Shown: positions 34,664 through 44,347, counted from the first letter of the stretch. The stretch: DNA of 64,000 nt from Pseudomonas sp. Leaf58 (GCF_003627215.1 NZ_CP032678.1:558001-622000), one strand, 5' to 3'. Program-made: numbers and translations. The notes: generated by a model from the letters alone, not told the origin.

Positions 34664-35152
34664 ATGAGTCGAGCGGTGATTGCAAAAATGGCGTTGTGCG
34701 CCCTAATGATGAGTTCTCCACTCACCTATGCTGAGAATATAATCAGAGTGAGTGCTCCAATTACCATGAAAAACACCCCGGAGCCAGAGTTTGACCTTGT
34801 GGATGTTGTAGGTTTTTTTGACAAACACTCCATTACCAGTAGTCGCGGACTTGTACCTGCGAGCTATAAATATAGCGAGACTGGGAATGTGGTCACAGCA
34901 ACATTTACTTCAGTTTTGCCGATTGACTTCAATTCTGTCGATGCGTTCGACGAAAGTGGATCGAGGGCAATATTATTGACAGAGATAAAAGGTCAATCTT
35001 GCACTGGAGCCTTGAAGTCTTATGATTGCTCAATCACGATTGAGGTAGACGCGTCGCAATCAGGTGCAGGATGCAGCACTTTGGCTCAATGCAGTGCAGC
35101 TGGCATGTATATTGTTTACTCGTTCAGAGGCAAAGGCAAAATTTTTTACTAA
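34664..35152 (+). CDS. Small exported hypothetical protein
   Basis: A 162-residue exported protein. GGAG lies six bases before the ATG at 34664, which gives the signal peptide SRAVIAKMALCALMMSSPL with cleavage near TYAEN. The mature part is beta-rich and ends with two disulfide-type cysteine pairs (GQSCTGALKSYDC, GCSTLAQCSAAG). It is more AT-rich than its neighbours. The N-terminal mature motif (ENIIRVSAPITM) resembles that of the fibrinogen-like protein at 32013 (GNEIRMEAPVRYV), so the two may belong to one surface system. Confidence 0.65.
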   Translation: MSRAVIAKMALCALMMSSPLTYAENIIRVSAPITMKNTPEPEFDLVDVVGFFDKHSITSSRGLVPASYKYSETGNVVTATFTSVLPIDFNSVDAFDESGSRAILLTEIKGQSCTGALKSYDCSITIEVDASQSGAGCSTLAQCSAAGMYIVYSFRGKGKIFY

Positions 35153-35544
35153 GGGTTACTTGAAAGGGCAATGGCATTGGCCACCAGGATGTTTGGACAG
35201 ATGCTTCCATTCTCTCCCGCTTGCACAGCTGACTACGTCGATTGCAAGGCAGCCTGCACGAAATCATAAGGAATCTGTGCTGCATGGAGGGGTGGTCGGC
35301 TCTTTTTCTTTGGCGGCTATCCAAAGTGTTTTGCTCTTATTTATATGTCTGAAAGCTGGAGCAATGCCAGCTATGCAAATCCAATAAAACATTTAAGCAC
35401 GAAACAAAAATCCAGGCACAGGGGCGGGATCACTCAGGGTAAGTTCAGTCTTAGCCTCACCGCTCACCAACAAGGCGCTTGTAGAAGGACTCTTCGCCCC
35501 TTCAGGGCGAGGAGCAAGTCACTGAGGTTTTAGCCCTTGATGTG
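35153..35544. other. 392-bp region without a convincing gene
   Basis: Between convergent genes. It contains a short hairpin (TCGCCCC/GGGCGA near 35490-35515) that may act as a terminator. No frame here has a start signal and coding character. Confidence 0.4.
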
Positions 35545-37502
35545 TTACAAATGCTTACGCAGCCAAGCGGAAGAAATAGTGACCTCGCTTGAAGCCGTAG
35601 TGCCCGGATGCTCGAAGAGCTCGGTTATTGCCTCCTCCAGCAGCAATCGCAGTTTTCGGAGGTTTCCGCCCTGATTCAGGTGATCAAGGATCTGCCGGCA
35701 GCATAGGTCATCAAGCGGCTGTAGCATCCCTCCGGAAGCTCCAGATCAACAGTGATTTGTTGCACCAGGTCGTCGACGACGGTGCGATCCGCGTAGGCTC
35801 TGACGGGCTCGATGTTGAATATTGTCAGGCGGGTCAGCAGAAAATTGTCGAGGTTGTTCAGGTGATTGGTCGTGAAGAACCAGTTCAATTTCGAAAGGTC
35901 GATTTCTTCCTGGGTGTAGGCATCCCTGAATGTCTTGGATTCATTATGATCCAGCGCCTGCAGCAGCACTGCGATCGGATTGAGTCCGTTGGTGGAAGAG
36001 ATCAGCTTGAGCTGCGATAGCTCATCGAAAAGCACCAGGCTGTTGGCGACCTGGGTGCTGGCCAGGTGCTTGCTCAACGCACCTGCTTGCCCGGTCGACC
36101 ATGTAGACTGCAACCCCGCCAAGGCGGATCCACAGGTAATCTGTGCCGCGTGGAGGGTGAGGGCGGGCAGGGCAAGCACCTCCTTGAGGTGCTGCAGGTA
36201 GAAGGTCTTGCCCACCCCAGACGGGCCTTTCAGAACGATCGGCGGCGTGTGAAAGGGTTTGTTCAGTTTGGTGGCAAACAGCAGTTTCTTGCGGACATGG
36301 GCGGTGACCTCATGGAAATTGGGGAAGCGACGGTCAAGCGCTTCGAGGTCTGACAGGATCGAGGGTGAGCACAGCTTGACGTAGGTCTGGATGGCTTTCG
36401 AATGCGCGTCGCTGTAACGCTCCTTTTTGATGGGGAGGTTCATGACCTTGTAAGGCACTCGCCTTGCCGTCTCTCCCTGCTGCCAACCCGAATCTCGACC
36501 CTTTTCAAGGTAGTCCAGGAGACCTGGGATTTCCCATTCCTTGTACTGCAGGGCAGCTTCCACAATAAGTCGAGGAGGAGCCATCTCCAGCATGTGCCGC
36601 ATCCAGATCGATTGACTCAGTGCCAACACCCCGTCAGACCTGTCTTTCTCAATAATGGCAGAGAGAAAAACATCCTTGGCCAGGAAGGAGGCGACTGGCG
36701 ACTTCAGGAGGGGGATCAGATAAAAGCAGAAAGGGCTTTCCAGGGCGCTTGAATCGTATTGCTTTGCCAGCAATTCCGTGATTTCACCAGGGCAGAGGTT
36801 GGCGTTCGGGGCTTCTGATGTGATGGCATTGGACAACGCGGTAAAGAAACCTAGATTTTCGTCCTGCTGCAAAGGCCCATACTGCTCCTGGCATAAGCGC
36901 AAAATCCAGGCCCTGATGAAAATGACCAGGCTCTGGGATTTTGCCCCGGTTTTCTTGACCTCTTCACTAAATGCCTTGATGTCAAAAAAATGCTGCGTGT
37001 GCTCCTCGAACTGGCTGATCCAGTAATCCGAAACGTCCAGAGGTTTCTCGAATAGCACCTTGTTCAGCGCCTGGTAATGGCCATCTTCGTAGCTCCAATC
37101 CTTCTCGACCCCAAACGGTGCAGCCTCCCAGCAGCGAGCCACAGGAATCATGTCGAGAAAGAAGCCACCGACAGAGCACTTGGTGCCCGAGAGCTTTGTA
37201 GCCAGCAGCAGTGTCTCGCTTGTGGCTGGCGAAAGCCCAAAAATCTTGACTGCACTCGCGAGGATTTCTGGATTGAAATCATGCACTGGATCTCGAATGT
37301 GCTCTGCGGTGATTTCAGACCCGCAAGGCACCTCAAGGGCCTGACAAACGCCACTCCAGGTCTCCTGCTTGGCATTCATCAGGTTGAGTAGCCAGTCGGC
37401 GTCGGAAGCAGCGCTAAGGCTGCCTGTCGGGGGATACTCAGCAAGTCCAGCATAATTTTTTGAATGGTCGAGGCTGCCCAAGGTGTTTGCATGGCTGGTC
37501 AT
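35545..37502 (-). pseudogene. AAA+ ATPase with long N-terminal region, frameshifted near its C-terminus
   Basis: A 652-residue protein after repair. The first 400 residues are helical and unrecognised. The AAA+ module follows: PIVLKGPSGVGKTFYLQHL (Walker A), SLVLFDELSQLK (Walker B), and NWFFTTNHLNNLDNFLLTR with the sensor-1 Asn and a possible arginine finger. The main frame runs off course near 35728 and stops at 35676. One added base in the GGG run returns to a frame that continues with protein-like sequence (DDLCCRQILDHLNQGGNLR) to 35545. AAGGAG and a strong promoter (37524-37551) precede the ATG. The sequence most resembles Lon- or RavA-type ATPases with a client-binding N-terminus. The role is unknown; it neighbours the pilin-like gene. 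Confidence 0.75.
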
Positions 37503-37523
37503 TGTGAAGGTCTCCTTTCGAGA

Positions 37524-37551
37524 ATCCTATCAGCCAGCCGGTGATTGTCAA
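37524..37551 (-). promoter_or_regulatory. Sigma-70 promoter of the AAA+ ATPase gene
   Basis: On the minus strand, TTGACA (37546-37551) and TAGGAT (37524-37529) have a 16-base spacer. The flanking 14-bp core CATATATTGACAAT matches the promoters near 3886 and 61488. Confidence 0.8.
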
Positions 37552-37557
37552 TATATG

Positions 37558-37999
37558 AATATCTCGTTCCGGTTGCGCCGGGGGCACGGAATGTAGCCGC
37601 ATGGGGAAATGAAGGCCATCCATGGGCCCTCAAGAAAGGGGCGTCTGAAGCAAGAAGGGGTTTGAGAAAACATACTTTTACTGTGGGGAATACTCAGCTT
37701 TTCTGGAACAGTGCCAACAAGTAGCCTCAATGGGAAACACACAGCTGTTAGCCGCGTTGAATGGTAAGTGCGAGCAGGCACCTCTAGGTCGACTTCGTTA
37801 AAAATGGCTAGAATAGACAACCAGTACATTACATTTCAATAGATGATAGCCGCTTGCTAATCAATGATCATATTTGGTGGATATTATACCCACCACCTGT
37901 ACTCGAATTTTCAATTTTTCAGACGACATGCTTGTAATGGTTGTTTCAGAGCCCTACCATTTGCACAGCAATCGAAAATAATAAGAAACGAGGTTGTCA
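37558..37999. other. 442-bp divergent intergenic region
   Basis: This lies between the ATPase promoter and the pilin-like gene. It is AT-rich near 37800-37980, where the pilin-gene promoter is expected. I see no convincing gene; a 23-codon frame at about 37729-37800 is too short to call. Confidence 0.4.
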
Positions 38000-39439
38000 A
38001 TGCGACGCACCCTATATCGTGGATTCACGCTTCTGGAAATGCTATTGGTGATCGGCTTGGCCGCTGTCGCCACCATTGTCGCGCTACAGTCGAAAGAAGC
38101 CGATCTGGAGCAATCCCAAGCACGTGCGCTTGGATCCTATCTCTTTCAGTACAACAATGCTGTGCGCAATTACATTGCAAAGAATAATCAGATCACTCCG
38201 GCAAGTTACTCAGGTTCTAGTTGGTTGAAAAATCAAAGCTGCGGCGGCCCCCTAACTGTGGGGAACGAATATTTGCCATGCTCCTTCCCTGCCGCTACCG
38301 CTATCAGCCCCATCCCATTTGGAGCTATCAGCATTACAACAAATATTCAAGTTTCTGGAAGTGCTCCGGATCGCAAGCTGACAGCCACCTCGGTGAGCAG
38401 TCCGTTCAAAATGACGCATACAGGCACCCGGCAGACTCGTTCGGATTTAGCTGGCCTGGCGGCAATCACTGCAGCGGCAGGGTATCTGCCTGGATCCTCG
38501 GGAAATGGTTTCAGTGTAACTTCAGATTCCAGTTTTTCAGCGGATCCGTTTGATGGCACGATTTCGATGATAGCCTCAAACAACGCTCAGCAGGACATCT
38601 GGCTGCGCACGGACGGGGGGAACAGCATGCACGCCAGCCTGACCTTCGACAGCTCAAACCCGTTGAATAGGCAGATCGTTGGAGCTTCCCGCATCCAGAA
38701 TTTGGCTGCAGAAGCATTATACCTGGGACGAAACTCAGGAGTGGCTCCTGCCTCTGGAGCTGGTCTGGTTGTGGATGCCAATACTGAAATTATTGGCGCA
38801 CTACGTATTCGAAATGCTTTAGCGGTTGATGGCGGTGCCAAGGTGACAGGGGACGTATCTGCGACTGGAAATATCACAGTAGGTGGTGTTGCAATGGCCC
38901 AAGTCTACTACGATTCGAATAATACAGCGTATTTTGTTGATCCGTCTGCTACATCCAATCTCAACGCGCTGGAAACGAAATCGATCCACTCTGCGGGCAG
39001 GATCAGCACAGATGAGTATCTGTCGATTGGCGGATTTGCTGCTCAAGGTCAGAACTGCTCACCCAATGGTTTGTTAGGTGCTGACAACACGGGAAAAATT
39101 TTATCGTGTCAGTCTGGAAAGTGGGGCAGCAACGCTGGCAATATGTCAGGCCCAGTGCAGCTATTTTATTATGGTGGGTTTGGCATTAGCCGATGCTTAG
39201 ATATTGCGCGAAATGCCCTGATCACCATTTCAGCGCCGGGCGCCACCACCATGACCATCAACGGGATTAGGGTAGGGCGCACGTACTCCTTTGGCGGTAA
39301 ATATTCTGACGTGGCCAGTGATGCTAGCATCACGCATGCTGCCAGTGCGGGTTCGCAGATGTGCTTCACCAATGCCGTAGTCGATTCATCAATGGTGACA
39401 ACCGCTGGCATCAACGTCATGGCGACCTACCTGGACTGA
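38000..39439 (+). CDS. pilV: PilV-like type IV pilin adhesin
   Basis: A 479-residue type IVb minor pilin. The prepilin peptidase site and hydrophobic N-helix are clear (RGFTLLEMLLVIGLAAVATI, cleavage G|F, methylated Phe, Glu at +5). The long middle is repetitive beta structure (NALAVDGGAKVTGDVSATGN, VYYDSNNTAYFVDPSATSN). The segment DEYLSIGGFAAQGQNCSPNG ... GKILSCQSGKWGS matches the conserved part of PilV proteins of conjugative thin pili, just before the tip domain that decides recipient specificity in IncI plasmids. The last 100 residues are thus the tip domain. The ATG at 38000 follows GAGG by six bases. No inverted shufflon segments are seen downstream. Confidence 0.85.
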   Translation: MRRTLYRGFTLLEMLLVIGLAAVATIVALQSKEADLEQSQARALGSYLFQYNNAVRNYIAKNNQITPASYSGSSWLKNQSCGGPLTVGNEYLPCSFPAATAISPIPFGAISITTNIQVSGSAPDRKLTATSVSSPFKMTHTGTRQTRSDLAGLAAITAAAGYLPGSSGNGFSVTSDSSFSADPFDGTISMIASNNAQQDIWLRTDGGNSMHASLTFDSSNPLNRQIVGASRIQNLAAEALYLGRNSGVAPASGAGLVVDANTEIIGALRIRNALAVDGGAKVTGDVSATGNITVGGVAMAQVYYDSNNTAYFVDPSATSNLNALETKSIHSAGRISTDEYLSIGGFAAQGQNCSPNGLLGADNTGKILSCQSGKWGSNAGNMSGPVQLFYYGGFGISRCLDIARNALITISAPGATTMTINGIRVGRTYSFGGKYSDVASDASITHAASAGSQMCFTNAVVDSSMVTTAGINVMATYLD

Positions 39440-39719
39440 CGTTGGGGTCAGGGTGTGTAATCCCAGGTACTTGGCCAACCCGAGAACCTCGGGGGCTTTG
39501 AGATCAATCGGCACAAAGTCATTGTTCACAAGGATACCCAGCGGATTGCCCGCAGAACACCAAAATGGGGTTGCAGGCTCCCCATGCCACGCATCAGAAA
39601 CCTGGCCAGTTCAAGCGCCTGGTGCCTGGCCGTTAACGCAATCATCATTTGCCTGCAAAAGCGTTTGTGTGAGCAGGTTCTATGGGTGGCAAGCGCATCT
39701 GGGTATAAAGGTCATCCAT
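39389..39719 (-). pseudogene. Decayed or mis-sequenced small gene with two frameshifts
   Basis: No single frame is long, but three successive frames give a continuous, protein-like product. It starts at an ATG (39717-39719) with GAGG nine bases upstream: MDDLYTQMRLPPIEP, then MIALTARHQALELARFL, then NPLGILVNNDFVPIDLK and PEVLGLAKYLGL. Each change of frame is fixed by adding one base (near 39645 and near 39585). The product, about 100 residues or more, is of unknown function. The exact 3' end is uncertain because the last frame overlaps the pilin gene. Confidence 0.45.
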
Positions 39720-39806
39720 TTGGAGTAACCTCTCAGCCATTCAGGTAATACCTGCAGATTCGAGGTCGCTTAAAGCCATTGGCAGCGTCGCCTGCAGGTA
39801 TCGTGC

Positions 39807-40643
39807 TTAGGGGGTCGGGGTATTGTCAGCTACCTTGAGTTGATGCCTTGCCCACCTGTCAGCCACATCCTGCATGCTTTGGGCGATATCAGGCACCAGC
39901 ATCAATTTGCTGGGGTCAGTGATAAATGTGGTCATTACCACTTCCGCCCCAAAAGCCTTCGGGTCGTGCTTCAGCACCATTGAGAGACACTCAAAGTCCA
40001 TACCATGCTTGGTGTTGAGCAGCGCCAGATCCTTGCCCTCGGGTTTTACATGGGCTTCGAGGGCAACCATGATGGCATATCCACCCTGAAGGCTCGCCTT
40101 GTCAACGCTGAGCCCACCATGGTCGTACAGGACACCTTCTTGCCAGAGCTGTTCGCAAGCCTCTACGAACGCTCTGGAGATATGCTCCGAGTGAATGAGG
40201 TGATGACCGTAGGTGTCACTGAAGTTGTCATAGCGATTCGCCCATAAATCCAGGCCATGAACACCCTTTTCACTTGGCTGGATAGGGTAGGTGAACACCA
40301 GGCGACCTGGATCAACAACGGGCAGCATGCCCCGGATTTCATCCGGCCCATGGCCGTCAACGACCAGCTCAAGGAGCTTGTCCTGCACTTCCTCGGGAGT
40401 GAGGTTGTATAGCTTGGCTTGCTCGAAAAGCAGCACCATCTTGGCTTTCAGAGTATCCCCTGACTTTGCCGGGAATCCGAAAATTTCACCAGAAGCGTCG
40501 ACGGTGCTCATGGCAACCTGAGCAGCCACCTTGCCATGCTCTTGCTGCCAAGAAGTCACGGCGGCCTGAATATCACCCCTGGAAAGGTTGTAGAACATGG
40601 CTCTTTCGTGAAAATTTTTGACATCTTGCAATAGGGTGGACAT
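39807..40643 (-). CDS. Hypothetical protein
   Basis: A 278-residue soluble protein. Two helical segments near the N-terminus have a similar pattern (FHERAMFYNLSRGDIQAAV and LFEQAKLYNLTPEEVQDKL), which suggests an internal repeat. The centre contains YGHHLIHSEHISRAFVEAC. No catalytic motif can be named. GGGA precedes the ATG. It is flanked by intergenic DNA on both sides and is probably monocistronic. Confidence 0.7.
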   Translation of the reverse strand: MSTLLQDVKNFHERAMFYNLSRGDIQAAVTSWQQEHGKVAAQVAMSTVDASGEIFGFPAKSGDTLKAKMVLLFEQAKLYNLTPEEVQDKLLELVVDGHGPDEIRGMLPVVDPGRLVFTYPIQPSEKGVHGLDLWANRYDNFSDTYGHHLIHSEHISRAFVEACEQLWQEGVLYDHGGLSVDKASLQGGYAIMVALEAHVKPEGKDLALLNTKHGMDFECLSMVLKHDPKAFGAEVVMTTFITDPSKLMLVPDIAQSMQDVADRWARHQLKVADNTPTP

Positions 40644-40932
40644 TACGGGATTCCCAATTGGTAGGCTTCAATCAGTATGGCCACTACCGATGCCTCCGAT
40701 CAATTGGTAAAAGCCAGATCTTGACGGGAATTATGACAAGGCTTTGCTTGCCTTCCCTATGCTTAAGGATTTATTCCGGCGCTTTGTAAACGGTAGCCTG
40801 AGCGTTGTCCGTAGGTGCTGGCATCTTTCAAATAAAATCCCAGGTGCGCAGCTCTGGGCCAGGTGATTGAGGATGACTTCCAGCAGTTGCTATGCCTACA
40901 ATACCTGAAATGAGCTCAGCTTCGGAGTTACC

Positions 40933-41358
40933 ATGAACCAAAAAATCGATCTGAAATCCCTGGATTTGCTTCTGACAGATAGCACCTGGCTAGACCAGGC
41001 CCGTCCGGAACCAATCTTCATGATCGACAAGTTTCATGAATTTATGACCGACATGATGAGCACCAACCTGGACGGATACTATCGATTGTCCCGCAACCAT
41101 GTGGATGCCTACAAAAAACTGTGGGGCGAGCCGGCTTTCCTGTTTAACGGCAAGAAGACCTATCAAACGTGGATCTTCAATCTGGCTGAAGGTGAGTACC
41201 TGGTGCTTTACAGCGCCAATGAGGGCGGTACGTCGTTCGAGTACGCGGGGTTGCCAGTACCTTCGGACGAAGCTTTCGAAAAGGCGGCCAGTATTTTGGT
41301 TGCCATCCGAGACACCGTGCACAAACCGAGAAAGCCTGAGGTTGGGCTTGGGTTGTAG
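40933..41358 (+). CDS. Hypothetical protein
   Basis: A 141-residue soluble protein with a good ribosome-binding site (GGAG five bases before the ATG). It reads as alpha-helical first (MIDKFHEFMTDMMSTNLDG) and then alpha/beta (QTWIFNLAEGEYLVLYSA). The C-terminus is GLGL. No family is recognised. It lies upstream of the toxin-antitoxin module but is separated from it by that module's own promoter. Confidence 0.7.
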   Translation: MNQKIDLKSLDLLLTDSTWLDQARPEPIFMIDKFHEFMTDMMSTNLDGYYRLSRNHVDAYKKLWGEPAFLFNGKKTYQTWIFNLAEGEYLVLYSANEGGTSFEYAGLPVPSDEAFEKAASILVAIRDTVHKPRKPEVGLGL

Positions 41359-41394
41359 CGTAATTGCTCAAAAGGCCTTTGCATGGTATTGACA

Positions 41395-41423
41395 TTGAAC
41401 GAACAGCGTGCCCATGATATAAT
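41395..41423 (+). promoter_or_regulatory. Promoter of the zeta-toxin module
   Basis: TTGAAC (41395-41400) and a perfect TATAAT (41418-41423) are spaced by 17 bases, about 34 bases before the antitoxin start. A TTGACA immediately upstream is too far from the -10. Confidence 0.7.
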
Positions 41424-41456
41424 AGCTGATACCTTAAAAAAGGGTGGTTCACGAAC

Positions 41457-41642
41457 ATGAAAACCTTCATAGACCGAAATCCAAAGGAAAAAGCAGTTGA
41501 AGAATCCTTTGCAGTTTTGGCGCGAAACAGCTACGTCCATCAGACCGAAGACCCAGCGGATAAAGCCTTTGTAATAGCTGACAGATTGAAGCGTCAAAGC
41601 AGAAGGAAAAAACTGCATGCAGAATCAACGCCCTCCATCTGA
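41457..41642 (+). CDS. Antitoxin of the zeta-type toxin
   Basis: A 61-residue basic protein that starts MKTFIDRNPKEKAVEESF and ends RKKLHAESTPSI. It overlaps the toxin gene by 26 bases, the usual arrangement of a toxin-antitoxin operon with translational coupling. Two further copies of the same N-terminal pattern occur without toxins: a 67-residue frameshifted version at 51232-51434 and a 30-residue truncated one at 47476-47568. The family is seen here by position and by its paralogues; the neutralising action is inferred. Confidence 0.75.
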   Translation: MKTFIDRNPKEKAVEESFAVLARNSYVHQTEDPADKAFVIADRLKRQSRRKKLHAESTPSI

Positions 41643-42332
41643 GGGGAGGCCCATCGCAGTCTTTTATGCGGGGACGAATGGCTCAGGAAAAAGTACGCTG
41701 CGTGGCCTCTACTCTGACCCTGGCATACACATGCATATCGATCCCGATAGCATTGCTAGGCATTTGAATCCAAATCACCCCAGATCTATGGATGTGGCTG
41801 CTGGGAAGAAGGCTGTGGAATTCTTCAATCTTTCCATTGAAAATTTAGAGCCTTTCACAATGGAAACAACGCTTACTGGAAAGAGCATTATTGGGAGAAT
41901 GCAGAAAGCCAAGGGTGCGGGATTTACCATTGAACTCCGTATATTGGACTAGAGTCTGCCGATCTTAATGTAGAGCGAGTCGCGAATCGTGTTGCAAAAG
42001 GTGGCCACTACATTGATGAAAAAGTCATAAGGCGGAGATATGATGAGAGCAGGGATAACTTCACTGCGGCCAGCAAAATTGCAAATCGCGTAGCCATCTG
42101 GGACAACTCAAGCAAAGTTGCCAAGCTATGCGCTACGCTTGAAAAAGGCGTGCTGGAAATTGACGATTCACAACCTTTGCCAAACTGGGTCAAAGTCGTT
42201 GTGGAATCTCTTTGCGTTTATACTTTGAAAATTCAGATCAGAAACTTAAAAGGCCTTCCATTGGCACTTGGTAGTTTCACTGATAGTTTAGCTCGTGCTG
42301 AAATCAAAAGTGATAACAGCTACGAGCCTTGA
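41617..42332 (+). pseudogene. Zeta-family toxin kinase, frameshifted
   Basis: Zeta toxins phosphorylate UDP-N-acetyl sugars and block wall synthesis. The N-terminal half is intact: the P-loop FYAGTNGSGKSTLRGL, then HIDPDSIARHLNP and FTMETTLTGKS (substrate-binding segment). The frame stops after LRILD at 41952. Adding one T near 41940 continues it with GLESADLNVERVANRVAKGG, YIDEKVIRRRYDESRDNF and AIWDNSS, the expected C-terminal half with its nucleotide-binding arginines. The repaired protein has 238 residues, normal for the family. If the frameshift is real the toxin is dead and the antitoxin is a relic. Confidence 0.8.
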
Positions 42333-42386
42333 TTATTAGCTTTAAGATGAAGCGGGGCAGATGTAATCCACATGGAGCCTTCCAAT

Positions 42387-42408
42387 GCGCTCCAGGCGCC
42401 TGGAGCGC
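42387..42408. repeat. 22-bp perfect palindrome
   Basis: GCGCTCCAGGC is followed directly by its exact reverse complement GCCTGGAGCGC. It lies between the convergent zeta-toxin and 42441 genes. It may be a terminator stem or a binding site; there is no T-run. Confidence 0.6.
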
Positions 42409-42440
42409 GGCATGATCACGGGTACACAGCAGCACACTGT

Positions 42441-42884
42441 CTAGCGCCAGGTAGGCGATCTGAATGCCGCAGCCTTTGCAAAAATGGCCTGCAGTACGTC
42501 TACGGCGGGTTCGGAAACGAGCAGTTGGCGAACCGTAGGCCCGCCAGGCGCCAGCGTCTCAGCGACGAAGAAATGGGCCATTTCCAGCTCGCTGCAGGAC
42601 GGCGCTAGAACATCCCAGAGGTCATGGAAATGCGGGATATGGTACTGGCCCTGGAATTGAAACAAGGGCACGTACAGATCGCGCAGGACGAAAATACCCA
42701 TAATCGATCGGTCGATCATCCTCAGTGTCAGCTCGGCAGTGTCCATGCCGAGGAACTCAGTAGCCTTATCCAGCGTTAACACGCCGCCTGTAGGGCTCAA
42801 CAAGTTGTGGAGCGTGATGACTTCACGCAGCTCGCGATCTTGCTCGCCAGCCCTGGTGATCATGTATCCCATCATTGCAGCCAT
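42441..42884 (-). CDS. MbcA/ParS-like (DUF2384-type) protein
   Basis: A 147-residue protein. After a helix-turn-helix-like segment (TLDKATEFLGMDTAEL) comes YVPLFQFQGQYHIPHFHDLW, then LEMAHFFVAETLAPGG and a final helix (AVDVLQAIFAKAA). This order matches the antitoxin domain that binds RES-type toxins (PxFQF, ..., WLxxPxxxLxGxxP). No RES-domain gene is adjacent. GAGG lies eight bases before the ATG at 42882-42884. The 3' end is doubtful: adding one T to a run of five near 42483 gives a longer frame with protein-like sequence (CKGCGIQIAYLALDSVLL) to about 42304. Confidence 0.55.
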   Translation of the reverse strand: MAAMMGYMITRAGEQDRELREVITLHNLLSPTGGVLTLDKATEFLGMDTAELTLRMIDRSIMGIFVLRDLYVPLFQFQGQYHIPHFHDLWDVLAPSCSELEMAHFFVAETLAPGGPTVRQLLVSEPAVDVLQAIFAKAAAFRSPTWR

Positions 42885-42914
42885 GATGTTTTCCTCATAC
42901 GGTTCTGAGGGCAC

Positions 42915-43261
42915 GTAACCAATATACAGTAATCTCGGCTGCCTACAAAAAATCAGGATCGTCCTGAGGAGGAAGCGGGTGCACCACGAGGGGGAATGAC
43001 ATCGGAACGAAGCGGGGCTGGCATATGATCAAACAGGTCTTTGCCTGTACATACATGTGCATACAACCAATTTAACATAAGATAGATTATGAGAACTAAG
43101 TCATTGATCCATAAGGGATTATCGGCTGCGCTTTTTACGCAGGTTCGCGCAGTGAGAATCACCAATCTGGCAAAAATTGCCTTTTGAGCCATGGCCAGGA
43201 ATGCCAGCAGTGGTCGTTTTAAAATGCTGCCGAAATCACTTTACAGGAGCGTCGAATCTAG
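42915..43261. other. 347-bp region without a convincing gene
   Basis: A minus-strand frame of 79 codons (42953-43192) has no ribosome-binding site and a repetitive C-terminus, so I do not call it. The region between 43020 and 43150 is AT-rich. Confidence 0.35.
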
Positions 43262-43302
43262 CGAAGCTTCGCCCGAAGCTTCGGTTTTCACCCCTGGGTG
43301 AA
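43262..43302 (+). terminator. Pair of hairpins, probable terminator
   Basis: CGAAGCTTCG occurs twice (43262-43271 and 43274-43283), so the copies can pair with each other, and GGTTTTC follows. A second dyad, TTCACCC/GGGTGAA, overlaps the tail at 43287-43302. Confidence 0.5.
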
Positions 43303-43370
43303 CCGGATCTCGACGGTAACTTGCCCTGCGAGTACGGCACGTGTGACGCTGAGGTAATAGCCCCAGAAAA

Positions 43371-43838
43371 ATGAGCCACGGGTCGAAAATGAGCAATAAT
43401 CGTCTAACCCTAGAGGAAGACGCGCAGAACAAGGTTTGGCCAGAATACATGGTCAATGCTGAAGCGATCGCCGCATACGTTTCCGAGCTGTCGCCGTACG
43501 AGGTTTGCCTTGAGCAGATCGAGGAATAATACTTTGGCTGCCGGGCCAGGCTGACCTGGATTGAGCTCGACACGCTGGTAGTTTATGACCAAGACCATCA
43601 TGAGCCCAGCCTGCGCCGGCAGAAAGCCGTCGACAGCCTCCCCGTTGCGACGATGCCGCCCTTGCTTGTAGAAGAATTCCGCCTGGAGGATGGCTACCAT
43701 CGTCTTCGCAAGCTCCGCCAGGACAACATGGCCTATCACTGGGCCTAGGTTATTGAAGAGGCACCTGAGCCTTCCGCAGCGCCTGTACCACGCAAGCTAT
43801 TCCGATGGGATGAGATCTACGACCCCTTTTCACAATGA
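43371..43838 (+). pseudogene. Gene interrupted by two in-frame stop codons
   Basis: One frame from the ATG at 43371 (or the in-frame ATG at 43389) runs 155 codons to a TGA at 43836-43838. It is broken by TAA at 43527-43529 and TAG at 43746-43748. Protein-like sequence continues through both (LSPYEVCLEQIEE, then RLTWIELDTLVVYDQDH, LLVEEFRLEDGYHRLRK, and after the second stop LFRWDEIYDPF). Unlike the other broken genes here the damage is nonsense, and both stops are one transition away from glutamine codons. The function is unknown. Confidence 0.6.
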
Positions 43839-44137
43839 CCTGTCGGACAGTTTGTGACTTAACTAGACTAAATAGTCATTTAGTAGAGTTAATTTTTGAT
43901 TGCATTTCATTCCAGTTTCTTTGGGAAATGCGCCCGAACCTGTTGACCATGCTCAATCATGTCTGGCTTGACGAAGTGTTGGGCATTGCAAACTGAGTCG
44001 ACCATGTGATGCTCGCGGCCCCCTCACCCAATTCACCACTGATTTGTGAAACCCCGTGTTTCGCAAAGGGGGAAATTATACGGGCAAGCACGCTGTCGAG
44101 ATGCAGCCAGCGCTGCTGAAACAGATCGACTCCCCCT

Positions 44138-44347
44138 TTATGGCTCAAATGCAAGCCGCATGCTGGCGCTAAGGAAGTCGAGCCTGCCAGCAAGTATTGC
44201 CAGGCTTTTGAGCATTCTGATGCAAAGCTCGCGATTGTTCATCTGGTCTACATCTTCCAGTGACGCCATCACCCCATGCTTCCTTGACTCTCTCATTTCG
44301 GAAACAATCTGATTTTTCAATTCTGTGGATTTCATTGAATTAATCAC
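44138..44347 (-). CDS. Small hypothetical protein
   Basis: A 69-residue helical protein (LKNQIVSEMRESRKHGVM, NNRELCIRMLKSLAILAGR). AGGAG lies four bases before the GTG at 44345-44347; the next ATG is four codons later. The region downstream (43957-44137) has protein-like sequence in another frame (GGVDLFQQRWLHLDSVLARI), so the true product may be longer and the frame broken. No family is recognised. Confidence 0.5.
   Translation of the reverse strand: MINSMKSTELKNQIVSEMRESRKHGVMASLEDVDQMNNRELCIRMLKSLAILAGRLDFLSASMRLAFEP

Noticed and set aside
39440..39806. Shufflon downstream of the PilV-like gene
   Set aside because: I found no inverted alternative C-terminal segments and no repeat like the IncI shufflon sites. 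The region instead holds a broken small gene on the other strand.
42953..43192. 79-codon minus-strand frame
   Set aside because: It has no start signal and a low-complexity C-terminus.
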